Below the pieces are notes generated by a model that did no database searches, had not been told where the DNA came from, and was given only the letters and a program-made list of their open reading frames with translations. From Pseudomonas fluorescens (lineage in GTDB: Bacteria > Pseudomonadota > Gammaproteobacteria > Pseudomonadales > Pseudomonadaceae), in NCBI RefSeq assembly GCF_000968015.1, contig NZ_LACH01000006.1:1-35680 (forward strand): a DNA stretch of 35,680 nt. Reading direction: 5' to 3'. This document shows, in pieces, positions 32,642 through 35,680 of the stretch. Each line of letters begins with the position of its first letter. Within the stretch, counting starts at the first letter, position 1. Position numbers and translations under genes: made by a program.

Positions 32642-33601
32642 ATGCCTGCAACCGTTCTGGTACTGGTCGAAACCATCAATGACTACCTGCCGATTCTAGA
32701 ACATCAGGGTTTTCACCTGATTCTGGCTCCCACACCTGCCGAGCGCGCCGATGCCATTAAACGCCATGGCGCGCAGATCGATGCGGTGCTGACCCGCGGC
32801 CCATTGGGCCTGTATGCCGACGAAATCGCCGCCCTGCCCAATCTCAAGATCATCTGCGTGATCGGCGCCGGCTACGAACACGTCGACCTGCAAGCCGCCG
32901 CCAACCGGGGCATTACGGTCACCAATGGCGCCGGAGTCAATGCCTCTTCAGTCGCCGACCATGCCATGGCAATGCTGCTGTCTCTGGTACGTGACATTCC
33001 CCGTTGCGACGCCGCCGTGCGCCGGGGTGAGTGGCCGAAAATCATGCGCCCTTCCCTGGCGGGCAAGCACTTGGGCATCCTGGGGCTCGGTGCGGTCGGA
33101 ATGGCCATCGCCAAACGCGCCGCCCACGGCTTCGACATGACGGTCAGTTACCACAACCGCCAGCATCGCAGCGATGTGCCGTACAGCTTCCGCTCGACGC
33201 CCACCGAGTTGGCACGGGAATCAGACTTTTTGGTCGTCGCCACCCCCGGCGGCCTGGGCACCAAACACCTGATCAACCGACAGGTACTCGACGCCCTGGG
33301 CCCAAACGGGTTCATCGTCAACATCGCCCGAGCCAGTGTGATCGCCACCGCAGACCTGATCAGCTCGCTTGAGCAGCGCAGGATTGCCGGTGCTGCGCTG
33401 GATGTCTTCGACACAGAACCCCAAGTACCCAATGCCTTCAAGACGTTGGCCAATGTGATCCTCACCCCGCATGTCGCCGGTTTGTCCCCGGAAGCCACTC
33501 AAGGCACCGTGGAGTTGGTAGGTCGCAATCTGGTGGCGTTCTTCACCGGCAATCCGGTATTGACCCCGATTGCCCTGCCATCGTCGACGAGTATGATCTG
33601 A
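32642..33601 (+). CDS. D-2-hydroxyacid dehydrogenase (glyoxylate/hydroxypyruvate reductase-like)
   Basis: A 319-aa NAD(P)-dependent D-isomer-specific 2-hydroxyacid dehydrogenase. The nucleotide-binding loop is GLGAVG (148-153). The catalytic residues are Arg230 (NIARAS), Glu259 (FDTEP) and His277 (LTPHVAG). After beta 2 the sequence YHNRQ carries Arg rather than an acidic residue, suggesting NADPH. These enzymes reduce glyoxylate, hydroxypyruvate or other 2-oxo acids in the cytoplasm. A ribosome site (AGGAG) lies before the ATG. It stands alone between the hydrolase and the phosphotransferase. Confidence 0.92.
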   Translation: MPATVLVLVETINDYLPILEHQGFHLILAPTPAERADAIKRHGAQIDAVLTRGPLGLYADEIAALPNLKIICVIGAGYEHVDLQAAANRGITVTNGAGVNASSVADHAMAMLLSLVRDIPRCDAAVRRGEWPKIMRPSLAGKHLGILGLGAVGMAIAKRAAHGFDMTVSYHNRQHRSDVPYSFRSTPTELARESDFLVVATPGGLGTKHLINRQVLDALGPNGFIVNIARASVIATADLISSLEQRRIAGAALDVFDTEPQVPNAFKTLANVILTPHVAGLSPEATQGTVELVGRNLVAFFTGNPVLTPIALPSSTSMI

Positions 33602-33745
33602 CCACCATTCAAACAGGTGTATCAAAAACAATGATTGCCCGGCAACACGCTCGCCTATAAGGGCGTTTCGTGGTTGTGGGTGTCGGATGTGCGCATTAGA
33701 TTAGCCAATAGTCTCAGGCCTCCAGAATAAGCAGAAGGGATAAGC

Positions 33746-34813
33746 ATGGCGCTTACTGACCAGTCCACCCGTATCCGCACCGGCGAAGAACTCGATGCCA
33801 GCCTGATCGATCCGTACCTCAAGGCCCACATTCCGGGCCTGAGTGGTCTGCCGCAGATCAGCCAGTTTCCAGGCGGTGCGTCGAACCTCACTTACTTGCT
33901 GGAATACCCCGAACAAGAGTTCGTCCTCCGTCGCCCGCCCTTTGGGCACAAAGCCAAGTCCGCCCACGACATGGGCCGCGAATTTCGCATCCTCAATCAG
34001 CTACGTGATGGTTTCCCGTACTGCCCGAAAGCCTACGTGCACTGCACCGATGAATCGGTGATCGGCGCCGAGTTCTACGTGATGGAACGGGTCAAAGGGA
34101 TCATCCTGCGCTCCGAACTGCCGCCGGAACTGGGTCTGGATTCGGCGAAAACCGAAACGCTGTGCAAGAGTTTCATCGACAAATTCGTTGAACTGCACCG
34201 GGTCGACTACAACGCCTATGGCTTGGGCGACCTCGGCAAACCCGAAGGCTATGTCGCGCGGCAGATCAAAGGCTGGAGCGATCGCTACGAGAAAGCACTG
34301 ACACCGGACGCGCCGAAGTGGGAAGCGGTCAAAGCCTGGCTCAACGACAAGATGCCGGCCGATCACCCGACCTCCAGCATCGTCCACAACGACTACCGCT
34401 TCGACAACGTGATCCTTGACCCGAACAACCCGATGGACATCATCGGCGTGCTCGACTGGGAACTGACCACCCTCGGCGACCCGCTGATGGACCTGGGCAA
34501 CACCCTCGCCTACTGGATCGAAGCCGCCGACCCGGCTCCGGTGCAAATGATGCGCCGCCAACCGAGCCACGCCCCGGGCATGCTGACCCGCCGCGAGTTT
34601 GTCGATTACTACGCCGAGCGCTCCGGCATCCAGATCGACAACTTCGACTTTTACTACACCTACGGCCTGTTCCGCTTGGCCGGCATCGTGCAGCAGATCT
34701 ACTACCGCTTCTTCCATGGTCAGACCCAGGACAAACGCTTCGCACAGTTCATTCACATGAACAAACTGCTGGAGCACATGAGCCTGCAAGTCATCCAGAA
34801 ATCCAGCCTCTGA
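33746..34813 (+). CDS. APH-type phosphotransferase-family protein (ACAD10/11-like kinase domain)
   Basis: A 355-aa aminoglycoside-phosphotransferase-fold protein. The catalytic loop is HNDYRFDN (His214-Asp216) and the metal-binding motif DWELTTLGDPLMDLGN starts at Asp237. The opening FPGGASNLTYLLE matches the nucleotide loop of the ACAD10/ACAD11 kinase-like domains, which phosphorylate 4-hydroxyacyl-CoAs during their breakdown. In bacteria such genes are usually found with SDR and acyl-CoA dehydrogenase genes; an SDR follows here 45 bp downstream. A role in hydroxyacyl-CoA catabolism is therefore plausible, not proven. Confidence 0.9.
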   Translation: MALTDQSTRIRTGEELDASLIDPYLKAHIPGLSGLPQISQFPGGASNLTYLLEYPEQEFVLRRPPFGHKAKSAHDMGREFRILNQLRDGFPYCPKAYVHCTDESVIGAEFYVMERVKGIILRSELPPELGLDSAKTETLCKSFIDKFVELHRVDYNAYGLGDLGKPEGYVARQIKGWSDRYEKALTPDAPKWEAVKAWLNDKMPADHPTSSIVHNDYRFDNVILDPNNPMDIIGVLDWELTTLGDPLMDLGNTLAYWIEAADPAPVQMMRRQPSHAPGMLTRREFVDYYAERSGIQIDNFDFYYTYGLFRLAGIVQQIYYRFFHGQTQDKRFAQFIHMNKLLEHMSLQVIQKSSL

Positions 34814-34858
34814 TTACGCCACGGGCCCCAATAACAAGACTTTTTATAAGAGAATCCC

Positions 34859-35626
34859 ATGTCCAAGACTCAGTTGTTCGACCTCGACGGCAAAATCGCA
34901 TTCGTATCCGGCGCCAGCCGCGGCATCGGTGAAGCCATCGCCAAACTGCTGGCCCAGCAAGGCGCCCACGTCATCGTTTCGAGCCGCAAACTCGACGGCT
35001 GCCAGCACGTGGCAGACGCGATCATCGCCGCTGGCGGCAAAGCTACTGCCGTGGCTTGTCACATCGGTGAAATGGAACAGATCAGCCAGGTCTTCGCCGG
35101 CATTCGCGAACAGTTCGGGCGCCTGGACATCCTGGTCAACAACGCGGCGACCAACCCGCAGTTCTGCAACGTACTGGACACCGACCTCAGCGCTTTCCAG
35201 AAAACTGTCGACGTGAACATCCGCGGCTACTTCTTCATGTCGGTGGAAGCCGGCAAGCTGATGCGCGAAAACGGCGGCGGCAGCATCATCAACGTCGCCT
35301 CGATCAACGGCATCTCGCCGGGGATCTTCCAGGGTATCTACTCGGTGACCAAAGCGGCGGTCATCAACATGACCAAAGTGTTCGCCAAGGAATGCGCACA
35401 GTTCGGCATCCGTTGCAACGCGCTGCTGCCAGGTCTGACCGACACCAAGTTTGCTTCGGCGCTGGTGAAAAACGAGGCTATTTTGAACACCGCATTGCAG
35501 CAGATTCCACTCAAGCGTGTGGCGGATCCGAGTGAGATGGCGGGAGCGGTGTTGTATCTGGCCAGTGATGCGTCGAGTTACACAACCGGGGTTTCGTTGA
35601 ATGTGGATGGTGGGTTCTTGTCCTGA
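34859..35626 (+). CDS. Short-chain dehydrogenase/reductase following the phosphotransferase
   Basis: A 255-aa classical SDR of the FabG-like group. GASRGIG is at 18-24, NNAA at 94-97, catalytic Ser148 lies in NVASING, and Tyr161/Lys165 form YSVTK. It ends with GVSLNVDGGFLS, the usual C-terminus. The SSRK sequence after beta 2 suggests NADP(H). It lies 45 bp after the phosphotransferase gene and is probably in one operon with it, likely oxidising or reducing a hydroxyacyl-CoA or related intermediate. The operon may continue beyond the window; no terminator is visible after it. Confidence 0.92.
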   Translation: MSKTQLFDLDGKIAFVSGASRGIGEAIAKLLAQQGAHVIVSSRKLDGCQHVADAIIAAGGKATAVACHIGEMEQISQVFAGIREQFGRLDILVNNAATNPQFCNVLDTDLSAFQKTVDVNIRGYFFMSVEAGKLMRENGGGSIINVASINGISPGIFQGIYSVTKAAVINMTKVFAKECAQFGIRCNALLPGLTDTKFASALVKNEAILNTALQQIPLKRVADPSEMAGAVLYLASDASSYTTGVSLNVDGGFLS

Positions 35627-35680
35627 TCCGATTTCCCGGATGAACAAAAGGCAGCCTTAGGCAGACTGTGTGAAAACACA

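Noticed and set aside
33640..33670. A possible terminator after the hydroxyacid dehydrogenase (CGCC/GGCG)
   Set aside because: Only a 4-bp stem with a poor T run; not enough to call.
35625..35642. A terminator after the last SDR gene
   Set aside because: The ATCCG/CGGAT hairpin is only 5 bp and has no T tract.

Overview
The window is a chromosomal segment of a fluorescent-group Pseudomonas, most likely the P. fluorescens complex. This rests on the protein content (AcnB, MiaE, SdaC, Ada, the iorAB-type dehydrogenase, many LysR regulators), the high-GC codon use, and repeated REP doublets of the GTGGGAGCGAGCTTGCTCGCGA type typical of that group. There are no tRNA or rRNA genes, CRISPR arrays, integrases or IS elements. 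The only mobile-type DNA is eight REP/REPIN-like inverted repeats between genes, so this looks like ordinary chromosome with metabolic and stress functions.

Layout. 0.1-3.4 kb: a LysR regulator diverges from a VOC protein/amidase pair, followed by a convergent, decayed GGDEF gene. 3.4-6.7 kb: a minus-strand operon for a periplasmic molybdenum hydroxylase (iorA-like Fe-S subunit, iorB-like Tat-exported Mo subunit, di-heme cytochrome c). 7-9 kb: an SDR oxidoreductase and a divergent LysR. 9-14.6 kb: a secreted XAC2610-like protein, a PhnB-type VOC protein, an AraC regulator, two LysE/RhtB exporters and an EamA transporter with a long His-rich tail. 14.6-17.2 kb: an alkylation-repair operon, ada - ICL/PEPM-family gene - alkA. 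17.3-20.5 kb: a LysR gene, an agmatine-deiminase paralogue and a PotF-like binding protein. 20.8-24.1 kb: a thioesterase, a GFA-family protein, miaE, an Anr-box-controlled tandem universal stress protein and a DUF1289 protein. 24.2-27.2 kb: acnB behind a long, strongly structured leader. 27.3-30.5 kb: a SulP transporter and the serine transporter sdaC. 30.6-32.5 kb: a tautomerase, a TetR regulator and an isochorismatase-like hydrolase behind a large dyad operator. 32.6-35.6 kb: a D-2-hydroxyacid dehydrogenase, then an APH-type phosphotransferase and an SDR.

The most interesting non-coding signal is the acnB leader (about 24262-24547). It can form a 17-bp closing stem, an inner 8-bp stem and a long hairpin with a symmetric AA/AA internal loop. 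Between the last two lies an 11-nt strand perfectly complementary to the acnB Shine-Dalgarno region. That makes a candidate pseudoknot that could hide the ribosome site, an architecture like a riboswitch or thermosensor that I do not recognise as a named element. Other notable points are the textbook Anr site upstream of the stress protein, the ICL/PEPM-family gene inside the adaptive-response operon, the altered active-site surroundings of the agmatine-deiminase paralogue, and the double loss of catalytic residues in the GGDEF remnant.
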